Of a DNA stretch of 43,430 nucleotides, positions 27,851 to 35,023 are shown piece by piece. The stretch lies in assembly GCF_028875915.1 (NCBI RefSeq), contig NZ_JAPEHW010000028.1, positions 1-43,430 of the forward strand. Direction: 5' to 3'. The notes under the pieces are model-generated. The model did no database searches. It was given only the letters and a program-made list of their open reading frames with translations, and was not told the origin of the DNA. This DNA comes from Pseudoalteromonas sp. G4. Its GTDB lineage: Bacteria; Pseudomonadota; Gammaproteobacteria; Enterobacterales; Alteromonadaceae. Each line of letters begins with the position of its first letter. Position 1 is the stretch's first letter. The position numbers were made by a program, and so were the translations under genes.

Positions 27851-29041
27851 ATGACAATCGCTATTCGTACCATCGGCTTTTTATTAATTTTGTGCGGTAC
27901 CGCGTTTATCTATTCAGCGATTCATGACCGCAATGTTCAATTAACGCATTTTGATTTTTTAAGTAGCCATCAAATGCTCACTGTTAACAAAAAACCTGAG
28001 TTACCTGGTTGGCATTTTAATGCTTACCCCTACAGTCATTACCGGTATGGTTTTTCTAAAAAACAGGTTCACGAGGGTAATAAAAGCATTTTTATAATTA
28101 ATAAATTACCCATTGATGAAGGTGGCGGTTCGATTCGCCAAACCATCAATGCTGCGGCTTATAATGATAAAAAAATTGAGTTTTCAGGTTATTTTAAAGC
28201 GCAAAACTTAACAGGTGAGGTCTTATTCGACTTAGATATCTTTAATGAAAATGACGACGTTATCAGACGAGCTGAAATTAGTTTTAATACCAGTGAATAT
28301 AATAAGGGTTGGCAGCGCTTTTCGATTATTGCGCTAATCCCTGATAATGCATCTGTGATCAGCTACTCTGCTAACTTACTTGGTTCTGGTCAAGTATGGT
28401 TTGATGATTTCAACTTTAGTAGTGCACCTGTTGACGCAAAAGATTCTACTGTAGTATATCAAACTCAAGCTCCTAACAGAGAAGCCGAAGGCCCAGAGCG
28501 AACCAAATACCTTAATATTGTTGGTTATAACACAGAACCATTTGGACAATTACCCATTGGTGAACACACTTCCAATATTCAACAGTGGTGGATAAGCGAT
28601 GACCTAAAAGGCGAGTATGCTTTACGCCAAGATGGCAATGCATTACTGCTTGAAAGTTTAATAAACGAACCTGAATTTGGTGTTGTTTTAAAACGTTTTC
28701 GTTTTAAAGATAGTGATGTAAAAGCAATCAAATTTAGTGCTCAAATAAAACATCAATTTGTTAAATCAACCGCCAGTATTTGGATGCGTATTGAAGATAA
28801 GAACACCGATGTATTGGCATTTGATAATCAACGTTTTAGTAGTGAAGGAGGCAGTTCTGATTGGCAAGATGTTGAAGTAATACTGCCATTCGATGAAACT
28901 GCCGAAATTGTTTCCTTTGGCACATTACTTATCAGTAAAGGTAAGATGTGGATTAGAAACCCCAATATCGAACTACTTTATGAAGAAGTTGACACAAATA
29001 AGCATCTTTTAGAAAAACCAACAAACCTTAACTTCGAATAA
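27851..29041 (+). CDS. Membrane-anchored protein with two related beta-sandwich modules
   Basis: The 396-residue protein has a signal anchor at residues 5-23 (IRTIGFLLILCGTAFIYSAI) followed by two modules of about 150 residues. Each starts with a W/G-rich strand and ends in a GSGQVWFDDFNF- or SKGKMWIRNPNIEL-type strand. The second module contains WMRIEDKN...LAFDN...SDWQDVEVILPFDETAEIVSFGTLL. From memory this resembles a carbohydrate-binding-like module fused to regulators, peptidases and esterases in marine bacteria. No catalytic residues were seen, and it probably faces the periplasm. It lies alone between htpG and recR. Confidence 0.75.
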   Translation: MTIAIRTIGFLLILCGTAFIYSAIHDRNVQLTHFDFLSSHQMLTVNKKPELPGWHFNAYPYSHYRYGFSKKQVHEGNKSIFIINKLPIDEGGGSIRQTINAAAYNDKKIEFSGYFKAQNLTGEVLFDLDIFNENDDVIRRAEISFNTSEYNKGWQRFSIIALIPDNASVISYSANLLGSGQVWFDDFNFSSAPVDAKDSTVVYQTQAPNREAEGPERTKYLNIVGYNTEPFGQLPIGEHTSNIQQWWISDDLKGEYALRQDGNALLLESLINEPEFGVVLKRFRFKDSDVKAIKFSAQIKHQFVKSTASIWMRIEDKNTDVLAFDNQRFSSEGGSSDWQDVEVILPFDETAEIVSFGTLLISKGKMWIRNPNIELLYEEVDTNKHLLEKPTNLNFE

Positions 29042-29099
29042 TTGGCTCAGTTAATAACTTAGTGTATGTTATAGCAAATTTGGAAAATACAAACTCCGT

Positions 29100-29702
29100 A
29101 TGAAATTAACCTCTGGCGTTAGCCAACTTGTTGAAGCATTAAGATGCTTACCGGGCATCGGGCCAAAATCTGCACAACGCATTGCCTTTCACTTGTTAGA
29201 ACACGATCGTGATGGCGGTCGACAATTAGGTCAAAGCCTTACCTTTGCAATGGAAAACGTTGGCCATTGCAAAAGCTGCCGTACTTTTTGTGAAGCCGAA
29301 CAATGCGATATTTGTTTAAGCCCAAAACGCCAAGATTCAGGGCTAATGTGTGTTGTGGAATCACCAACAGATATCCTTGCTATTGAACAAACAGGTCAAT
29401 TTCAAGGCCGATACTTTGTTTTAATGGGGCATTTATCTCCTCTTGATGGAATTGGCCCTATGGAGCTTGGCCTTGATATTTTTGAGCAACAGCTTAAATC
29501 CGGCACCATCGAAGAAGTAATTTTAGCCACTAACCCTACTGTTGAGGGTGAAACAACAGCCCATTACATTGCCGATATCTGTGCTAAACACACTGTGAAT
29601 GCATCCCGTATTGCACACGGTGTACCTGTAGGTGGAGAACTTGATTTAGTTGATGGTATGACTTTATCGCATGCCTTCTCAGGCAGAAAAAAAGTTAACT
29701 AA
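29100..29702 (+). CDS. recR: Recombination mediator RecR
   Basis: The 200-residue protein has the helix-hairpin-helix [13 protein letters not shown] (17-29), a four-cysteine zinc finger at C57, C60, C69 and C72, and a TOPRIM domain with [12 protein letters not shown] and ATNPTVEGE. The C-terminal Walker-B-like region [20 protein letters not shown] is normal. RecR works with RecF and RecO to load RecA on gapped DNA. In many relatives recR follows dnaX and ybaB; neither is next to it here. Confidence 0.96.
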   Translation: MKLTSGVSQLVEALRCLPGIGPKSAQRIAFHLLEHDRDGGRQLGQSLTFAMENVGHCKSCRTFCEAEQCDICLSPKRQDSGLMCVVESPTDILAIEQTGQFQGRYFVLMGHLSPLDGIGPMELGLDIFEQQLKSGTIEEVILATNPTVEGETTAHYIADICAKHTVNASRIAHGVPVGGELDLVDGMTLSHAFSGRKKVN

Positions 29703-29711
29703 ATTTGCCAC

Positions 29712-29748
29712 AAAAAAGCCCATAGCGACAAACGTTATGGGCTTTTTT
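29712..29748. terminator. Terminator after recR
   Basis: The stem AAAAAAGCCCATAGCG / CGTTATGGGCTTTTTT (one G-T pair) with an ACAAA loop has a T-run on each strand. It also suits the convergent membrane gene. Confidence 0.85.
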
Positions 29749-29767
29749 AAAAAGGTTACATAAGCTA

Positions 29768-30454
29768 TTAATTTAACATTTTCGACGCAATACGCTGCTC
29801 AGCCACATAACAAATCAGTTTTACAATTGCACCGTAATAAAAAGTCAAAATTGACACCGCAAATGCCGGCCCTATCACACTACTAAATTCTTCCGCTCGA
29901 ATATTTGATGCCATCGCAACCCAACCAATAAGCGTTGTAATACCACCACACCAAATCGCCGTATTGCCCAGCACTGAAAAAACCCGTCTAGATTGAATAA
30001 GTTCTTCTTCACAGAATTCGCCTTTTTCGCTTACAACACAGCCAAAAGCAAAGAGAAAATCTTGCCAAGAGGTGGCGGCAATAGCAAAGAAAATGGCCGG
30101 TGGAAACACCAGCATGGCTGATGGTACATCAATAAACGCGTAAACATCCGCTCCCATCGCCATGCCAAATACCATCATGGATAGAAATACTACTAAGCTC
30201 AGAATAAACATAATTAACCCTCGTTGTGTTGTCGGCATAAAACGGTATGCAAGATTCAGCGCTTGCTGCCAATACCAGTATTGAAGAACAATACTTGCCT
30301 GCCCTTGTTGTTGTTTTAATAAATACGTTTCTTCAAGATCGCCAATCACTGCATCAACCAGTGATTCTGGCAGTGACCATGCTAATAATTTGTTCGCAAG
30401 CGCTTTTGAAAGCGCCTCATCTTCTGGTTGTTTTAATGGAGCTGAATTATGCAT
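29768..30454 (-). CDS. PadR-linked membrane protein with permease-prefix domain
   Basis: In this 228-residue protein residues 15-66 (ANKLLAWSLPESLVDAVIGDLEETYLLKQQQGQASIVLQYWYWQQAL) match the permease-prefix domain normally fused to large MacB-like ABC permeases in PadR-controlled operons. Here it is followed only by four hydrophobic segments (about 79-99, 107-130, 162-180 and 190-215) and no FtsX domain, so it is a stand-alone, shortened form. It overlaps the upstream PadR gene by 8 bases and is presumably regulated by it. Its function is unknown. Confidence 0.75.
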   Translation of the reverse strand: MHNSAPLKQPEDEALSKALANKLLAWSLPESLVDAVIGDLEETYLLKQQQGQASIVLQYWYWQQALNLAYRFMPTTQRGLIMFILSLVVFLSMMVFGMAMGADVYAFIDVPSAMLVFPPAIFFAIAATSWQDFLFAFGCVVSEKGEFCEEELIQSRRVFSVLGNTAIWCGGITTLIGWVAMASNIRAEEFSSVIGPAFAVSILTFYYGAIVKLICYVAEQRIASKMLN

Positions 30455-30782
30455 AAAGCGCCTTTTGCTTTAGCTGGATACCCTGCCAAAGTGTTTCTAA
30501 CGCATTTTTAGAGCGGTTTAATGCTTGTTTTCCCTGCCCTGATACGGCATAGAATTTTTTGGCACGACCGCCGCGTTTAGCTATTGCTTCTCCCTGCGAG
30601 CTGGTTAACAACCCTTTTTTCTCGAGTCGCTCTAATGTGGTATAAAGCGCCCCCACGCTCACATCGCGTCCAATAGCATCGATTAATAATTCACGAATTG
30701 AAACACCATAGGCATTGTCAGCTAATTTTAAAATGGCGAGCATTACCATTTGTTCAAACTCGCCCAAATATTTTTCTTGCAT
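30447..30782 (-). CDS. PadR family transcriptional regulator
   Basis: The protein is 111 residues from ATG at 30782. An upstream in-frame TTG would add a hydrophobic stretch foreign to the family. The winged helix is seen in YLGEFEQMVMLAILKLADNAYGVSIRELL and VGALYTTLERLEKKGLL, followed by the basic wing KRGGRAKKFYAVS and a short C-terminal dimerisation helix. PadR proteins are ligand-responsive repressors. The gene forms an overlapping pair with the permease-prefix gene and has candidate operators upstream. Confidence 0.9.
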   Translation of the reverse strand: MQEKYLGEFEQMVMLAILKLADNAYGVSIRELLIDAIGRDVSVGALYTTLERLEKKGLLTSSQGEAIAKRGGRAKKFYAVSGQGKQALNRSKNALETLWQGIQLKQKALYA

Positions 30783-30804
30783 AATGATACTAATGAATAT
30801 TTTT

Positions 30805-30859
30805 ATCACAATGTAGAATAAATAAATTGATGCGTCCAATTAATTCTACAATGTAGTAT
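30805..30859. promoter_or_regulatory. Two candidate PadR operators with the promoter between them
   Basis: ACAATGTAG occurs twice, at 30809-30817 and 30849-30857. The second copy forms the palindrome ATTCTACAATGTAGTAT (30843-30859), similar to known PadR boxes. On the minus strand TTGGAC (30834-30839) and TACATT (within the first copy) could be -35 and -10 boxes with 18-base spacing, so bound PadR would cover its own promoter. Confidence 0.55.
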
Positions 30860-30956
30860 TAATATACGAAAAAAGCGTGATACAACTTAATAAACATGAG
30901 GTGAGTTGTTACATTAAATAAAAATATAAATTCAGTAAGTTAAGAAATTTGGGAAG

Positions 30957-30996
30957 AAACGAAGCCAAATATTGTTAATACTGTTTGGCTTCGTTT
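30957..30996. terminator. Strong hairpin downstream of the secreted-protein gene
   Basis: The stem is AAACGAAGCCAAA / TTTGGCTTCGTTT over a 14-base loop. No long T-run follows on the minus strand, so it is a weak or factor-aided terminator, or an mRNA 3' stabiliser. Confidence 0.5.
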
Positions 30997-31011
30997 GATG
31001 AAATATTTAGA

Positions 31012-31557
31012 TTATTTTTGACTTAAAATGTTTTGCAGCTCAACTATCTGATTTGGTGTTAATTCGCTTGACTCAAGTAAATGCTTAATTGCTTTGAACG
31101 CACCATCACCTTCTTCACCTTCAAATTTAAACTTAAATACTTGGGCATGTTTAGTGCCATCACTCATTACAAACACATTATTGCCTTCGGATGTTGAAAA
31201 TTCTGCATCTGAATGAATTTCGATATGCTTTTCAACATCTGAATCACCCGTTTTAAAGGCAAAGACTTTTACGCCATCATCACTGTGTTCAACATTTAAG
31301 TTTTTAACAATTTTACGGATTTTTTCTTGCTTTTCAGGTGATAAATCAGCAATTGCCTTTTCAATTTCTTCTTCACTTGGCTTACCGTCAAATACCAATT
31401 TGATTGGCGCGTGTTCTCCATCAGCAGAAACAAGTTCTACGTCTGTTTTCATTTCTACCACTTTTACTTTCTTTTCTTGTTCGCCAGCAATCGCACTCGT
31501 ACCTGCAAAGGTTAATGTCGCAATAACAGGTAATAGTAGTGTTTTTTTCAGTAACAT
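31012..31557 (-). CDS. Secreted acidic protein, ZraP/CpxP-like candidate
   Basis: The 181-residue protein has a signal peptide ending near A24 (SAIA|GE); the mature part is rich in Asp, Glu and Lys. It contains an LSPEKQEKIRKIV helix (about residues 73-85) and a C-terminal LTPNQIVELQNIL, which has the LTxxQ pattern known from the periplasmic chaperones CpxP, Spy and ZraP. Overall similarity to these families is not evident, so this is inference. It is divergent from a histidine kinase/sigma54 regulator pair and has a sigma54-like promoter, as zraP does next to zraSR. Confidence 0.75.
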   Translation of the reverse strand: MLLKKTLLLPVIATLTFAGTSAIAGEQEKKVKVVEMKTDVELVSADGEHAPIKLVFDGKPSEEEIEKAIADLSPEKQEKIRKIVKNLNVEHSDDGVKVFAFKTGDSDVEKHIEIHSDAEFSTSEGNNVFVMSDGTKHAQVFKFKFEGEEGDGAFKAIKHLLESSELTPNQIVELQNILSQK

Positions 31558-31882
31558 AATGAATTCCTTATTCTATGGTTGTGTTAATTCGTTACAGCCA
31601 ATCCTATTGGAAATACCATGCCAATTTTTAATGCATTGATTTTATTGTAATTTATAAAAATTCATTATGAGGCATCTTGAAATAGATACTGATATGCGGT
31701 TACTAATCTCCTGATATCGGGATATATCAACTTGGAAACGATTTACTTCTTCTATTACTTTTTTGTCTTTTAAAAATTATCAGCTAATTTTCAATGTGTT
31801 ATAACAGCTTAAATGAATGCAAGTATTATGGTACAAAGTTTGTAATGTAGATTGTTACGCTTTTAACCTAAGGAATGGCTTT
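31558..31882. other. Divergent regulatory region between the secreted-protein gene and the histidine kinase gene
   Basis: This stretch of 325 bases has no credible gene. It holds the sigma54-like promoter described separately and an imperfect palindrome around TGATATCGGGATATATCA (near 31712-31729). No clear sigma70 promoter for the kinase stands out. Confidence 0.5.
31608..31624 (-). promoter_or_regulatory. Sigma54-type promoter of the secreted-protein gene
   Basis: On the minus strand TTGGCATGGTATTTCCA matches YTGGCACGrNNNTTGCW at all but two positions, with correct spacing between the -24 GG and the -12 element (CC instead of GC). The start would fall near 31597, leaving a 40-base leader. 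An NtrC-type activator gene lies next door. Confidence 0.6.
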
Positions 31883-33250
31883 TTGAGTATTCGTAAACTA
31901 TTAATCATTACGTTGGTGTTTCTGTTTGCAAGTGTCGCATTAGTGCAAACGGCTCTGACGATTTATTTTAAACAACAAATTGAAAATGAAATTGTTGATA
32001 AAAGTGAACGCTTAACAGAAAAAATATTAACCTCCACAAAAGATAAAGTACGCAAAAAATTAATTGAAATTGCACCTAACGATGGTAGCAACAAAGAAGT
32101 TAAATTTGAATTTCATATAAGCGCCGAAAATGATAGTCATGGGTCAAGTGGATCTGAGTCATCAGACGGCAACACTACCGTTGTAAAACGACAAATAGTG
32201 CTCGATTCAGATAACGAGCGCAGTATTGAAATTTTTAGCAAAAATGCTGAGCAAATCGAAGCGGTGTTTATGGCGGTTGATAATCTCGATAATATGCAGT
32301 TACATCATCAAATATCAACCGAATACCTGACAGACAGTTCTAGCTTTGAGCGTTTTACCCATTTGATTCTCTGGAGCATTGCGATTTCATCGGCAATAGC
32401 TCTGTTATTGGCGCTTTGGCTTACCAATAAAATTACACAACCGATTAATCAATTAATCGGCGCCATGGATGAATTAGACAAAGATAAATTAGGTATTCAA
32501 ATTCCACCAAAGGGTGTGACTGAATTAAAACGTTGTGCTCAACAATTTAACTCTATGAGCGCTAAACTTGCCAATTTTGCTAAAGAACAGCACAAAATGG
32601 AGCAGAAAAAACACTTAGCACAATTAGGTGAACTAAGCCGTGGCATTGCTCATGCACTTCGTAATCCTGTGCATACTCTTAATTTAACCATTGATCAGTA
32701 TTTTAAAGCACCAGAGGAAAATCGCGCCAAACTTGAGCAAATTGCACATACCAAAATTGAGCATATCGACAAAAACATTAATGCTTTGCTTACCTTATCG
32801 AAAGGTAAAGTTGAGCGTACCGTGCAAGTACCTATTAATGCGGTACTTAATGACATCAAATTAGAGTTATTAAACGAAGCAACCCCGATCACGATTAATT
32901 GCGATAACCACCTTAAAATAACCGGGTTAGAAACGGAGATACGCAGCATTCTTCATACACTTCTTGTGAATGGCGTTGAAGCTGGCAAAAATAACAACGC
33001 AATTAAAGTAGACGTGTGTGAAAAAGAGTCTGAAATACATGTTGATGTTTTCGATAAGGGCAACGGGGTATGCGCTGAAATAAAGCCCCATTTATTTAGC
33101 CCGCACGTCAGTGATAAACCCGATGGTGCCGGCATTGGTCTTTACCTTGCCAAGCAAATCATTAATTTATATTACGGTGGTGATATTCTTCTCATAAATA
33201 GTGATGCGCATGGCAGTCACTTTCGCGCAATTTTTAAAAGAGAGCTGTAA
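31883..33250 (+). CDS. Sensor histidine kinase (ZraS-like position)
   Basis: The protein is 455 residues from TTG at 31883, which has an AAGGAA site 8 bases upstream; an ATG 22 codons earlier lacks a ribosome site. The first membrane helix lies at about residues 5-26, then comes a periplasmic sensor rich in Ser, Asp and Glu, and the second helix lies at about 155-177. A HAMP linker follows, then a HisKA with H257 in SRGIAHALRNPVHT and a HATPase with N box LLVNGVEAG, G1 DKGNGV and G2 GAGIGLYLAKQI. It overlaps the regulator gene by one base (TAATG), which makes them a cognate pair. Confidence 0.92.
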   Translation: MSIRKLLIITLVFLFASVALVQTALTIYFKQQIENEIVDKSERLTEKILTSTKDKVRKKLIEIAPNDGSNKEVKFEFHISAENDSHGSSGSESSDGNTTVVKRQIVLDSDNERSIEIFSKNAEQIEAVFMAVDNLDNMQLHHQISTEYLTDSSSFERFTHLILWSIAISSAIALLLALWLTNKITQPINQLIGAMDELDKDKLGIQIPPKGVTELKRCAQQFNSMSAKLANFAKEQHKMEQKKHLAQLGELSRGIAHALRNPVHTLNLTIDQYFKAPEENRAKLEQIAHTKIEHIDKNINALLTLSKGKVERTVQVPINAVLNDIKLELLNEATPITINCDNHLKITGLETEIRSILHTLLVNGVEAGKNNNAIKVDVCEKESEIHVDVFDKGNGVCAEIKPHLFSPHVSDKPDGAGIGLYLAKQIINLYYGGDILLINSDAHGSHFRAIFKREL

Positions 33251-34657
33251 TGGAAAACGCACATATTTTATTGGTAGAAGATGATATTGCGCAAAATGAA
33301 CTTATTGCGTCAATGCTTAGTGCTGAAGGCTTTATTGTTACGGCAACTTCTAGCGTAGAAGAAGCTATCGTCGCTTTAAAAGCTAATAGCCAAATTAGTT
33401 TAATCTTTAGTGATTGGAAGTTAGGTCAATTAAGCGGCCTTAATTTACTTGAATTTGCGCGCAGCAATAATTTTCCTGTTGGTATTGTGATTGCAACTTA
33501 ATTTACTTGAATTTGCGCGCAGCAATAATTTTCCTGTTGGTATTGTGATTGCAACCGCTTATGGCTCCATCGATCACGCTGCTCTTGCAATTGAAAAAGG
33601 CGCCGATGACTACTTAGCTAAACCTTTTCAGCGCCAAGAATTGCTACTAGCACTGGCTAAAGCAAACAAAGCCAATCAACTTCGGTTAGCAAATCAAACG
33701 CTCAATAGCCAACTTAGCCAGCAAGATACCATGGTCGAGTTGATAGGTAGTGCGCCCTGTATGCAAAAGGTATTTCAGCGCATCGAAAAAGTCGCCTCCA
33801 CCAGCGCAACCGTATTAATTAGTGGTGAAAGTGGCACAGGTAAAGAACTTGCCGCGCGCGCATTACATAAAATATCACCGCGCAAAGATTCCCCTTTTAT
33901 AGCCATCAACTGCGGCGCCATTCCTGAGTCCATCGCAGAGGCAGAATTATTTGGTGCCAAAAAAGGTGCATTTACCGGAGCAAACCAAGACAAACTCGGT
34001 AAATTTGCCGCAGCAGATGGTGGTACGCTATTTCTAGATGAAGTTGCCGAGCTTAGCCCTCAATTACAAACAAAACTGCTACGTTTTTTACAAGAGGGTG
34101 TGATTACCCCGCTTGGTTGCCACGAGGAAGTTTCTGTTGATGTGCGTGTAATTGCAGCAAGCCATAAGCAACTGTTAGCACAAGTGGAAGAAGGCTTGTT
34201 TCGTGAAGATTTATATTACCGCTTAAACGTAGTGCCTATTCATATGCCTGCCCTTCGTGAGCGTACTGAGGATATTGGTAAATTGATTCATCACTTTAAA
34301 ACTAAATTTTGCCAGCAGTATGGCAGTCAAGAACAGCAATTAAGTGCAACAACTTTAAAACAGTTACTCAGTTATTCATGGCCTGGTAATGTAAGGCAAT
34401 TATCAAATTGTATTGAGCGCTATGCCCTTCTTGGTGATGAAAATGAGTTAATAGAAAGCCTTAACCACAATAGCCAATCACCTGCTCAAAGCGAGCAATT
34501 TGTGATCCCAGATGAGGGTATTGATTGGCATCAATTTGAACGCGATATATTACTGCAAGCTTGTAAACGTGCGGATAATAACAAAACCGCTGCAGCTAAA
34601 TTATTAGGATTAAGCTACAAAGCCTTTTTGTATCGGCTCGAAAAACACCAAATATAG
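33250..34657 (+). pseudogene. NtrC-family sigma54 response regulator, frameshifted by a 58-bp tandem duplication
   Basis: The gene is split. The first part (33250-33501, 83 residues) carries the receiver with D11/D12 and phospho-acceptor D55 and ends at a TAA created by the duplication. The second part is open in another frame from 33491, with a possible TTG start, to 34657. It carries the end of the receiver (GADDYLAKPF), the AAA+ domain with GESGTGKE, GAFTGA and GGTLFLDE, and a Fis-type HTH (NKTAAAKLLGLSYKAFLYRL). Removing one 58-bp copy restores an uninterrupted 449-residue regulator with every motif intact. As read, no full-length protein is made. The downstream part could still give a receiver-truncated activator if started internally. 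Confidence 0.9.
33439..33555 (+). repeat. Perfect 58-bp tandem duplication inside the response regulator gene
   Basis: Copy 1 (33439-33496) and copy 2 (33497-33554) are identical over 58 bases and adjoin directly; the repeat period is 58 (19 codons plus one base), which shifts the frame. The repeats encode LNLLEFARSNNFPVGIVIA. Confidence 0.95.
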
Positions 34658-34736
34658 CCGTTTATCATTAAACTTCACTTACTGATCCGTTTTGCATTAA
34701 GCTAATTACAACATTAAGAAAAAGTTAGGAGTGACA

Positions 34737-34979
34737 ATGAGCGGAACAACAATGGTGGTAATGATTGTGTTTTTCTCTGTGGGTTTTGGTGTACTTGCTG
34801 ATATGTATAACAAACATATTAAGTTTAAAGAAAAAACACTAAAGCATAATCAAGCAAGTGACGCACAAACCGATGAGCTAAAACAACAAATAAACAAGCT
34901 AACTGAACGTGTACAAGTACTTGAAAAAATAGTGACTGATGAAGGTTATCAAGTAGCCAAAGAGATTAATAAACTATAA
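34737..34979 (+). CDS. Small PspB-like membrane protein with coiled coil
   Basis: The protein is 80 residues from ATG at 34737, preceded by AGGAG with 5-base spacing; a GTG two codons upstream is less likely. One membrane helix (TMVVMIVFFSVGFGVLADMY, about 4-23) is followed by a charged linker and a heptad-repeat C-terminus (DELKQQINKLTERVQVLEKIV). The layout and the tail resemble phage-shock protein B, but there are no other psp genes nearby, so the identity is open. It is co-directional with the kinase/regulator genes after a 79-base gap. Confidence 0.65.
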   Translation: MSGTTMVVMIVFFSVGFGVLADMYNKHIKFKEKTLKHNQASDAQTDELKQQINKLTERVQVLEKIVTDEGYQVAKEINKL

Positions 34980-35012
34980 AAAAGCGCCAAGTATCCACTT
35001 GGCGCTTTTTAT
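34977..35012. terminator. Bidirectional terminator between the PspB-like gene and the acylase gene
   Basis: The stem is AAAAAGCGCCAAGT / ACTTGGCGCTTTTT with loop ATCC and A/T flanks on both sides. Confidence 0.85.
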
Positions 35013-35023
35013 TTGTCTAAAAA

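Noticed and set aside
31817..31882. Upstream ATG extension of the histidine kinase
   Set aside because: No ribosome site, and the added residues are not typical of the family; TTG at 31883 has a good AAGGAA site.
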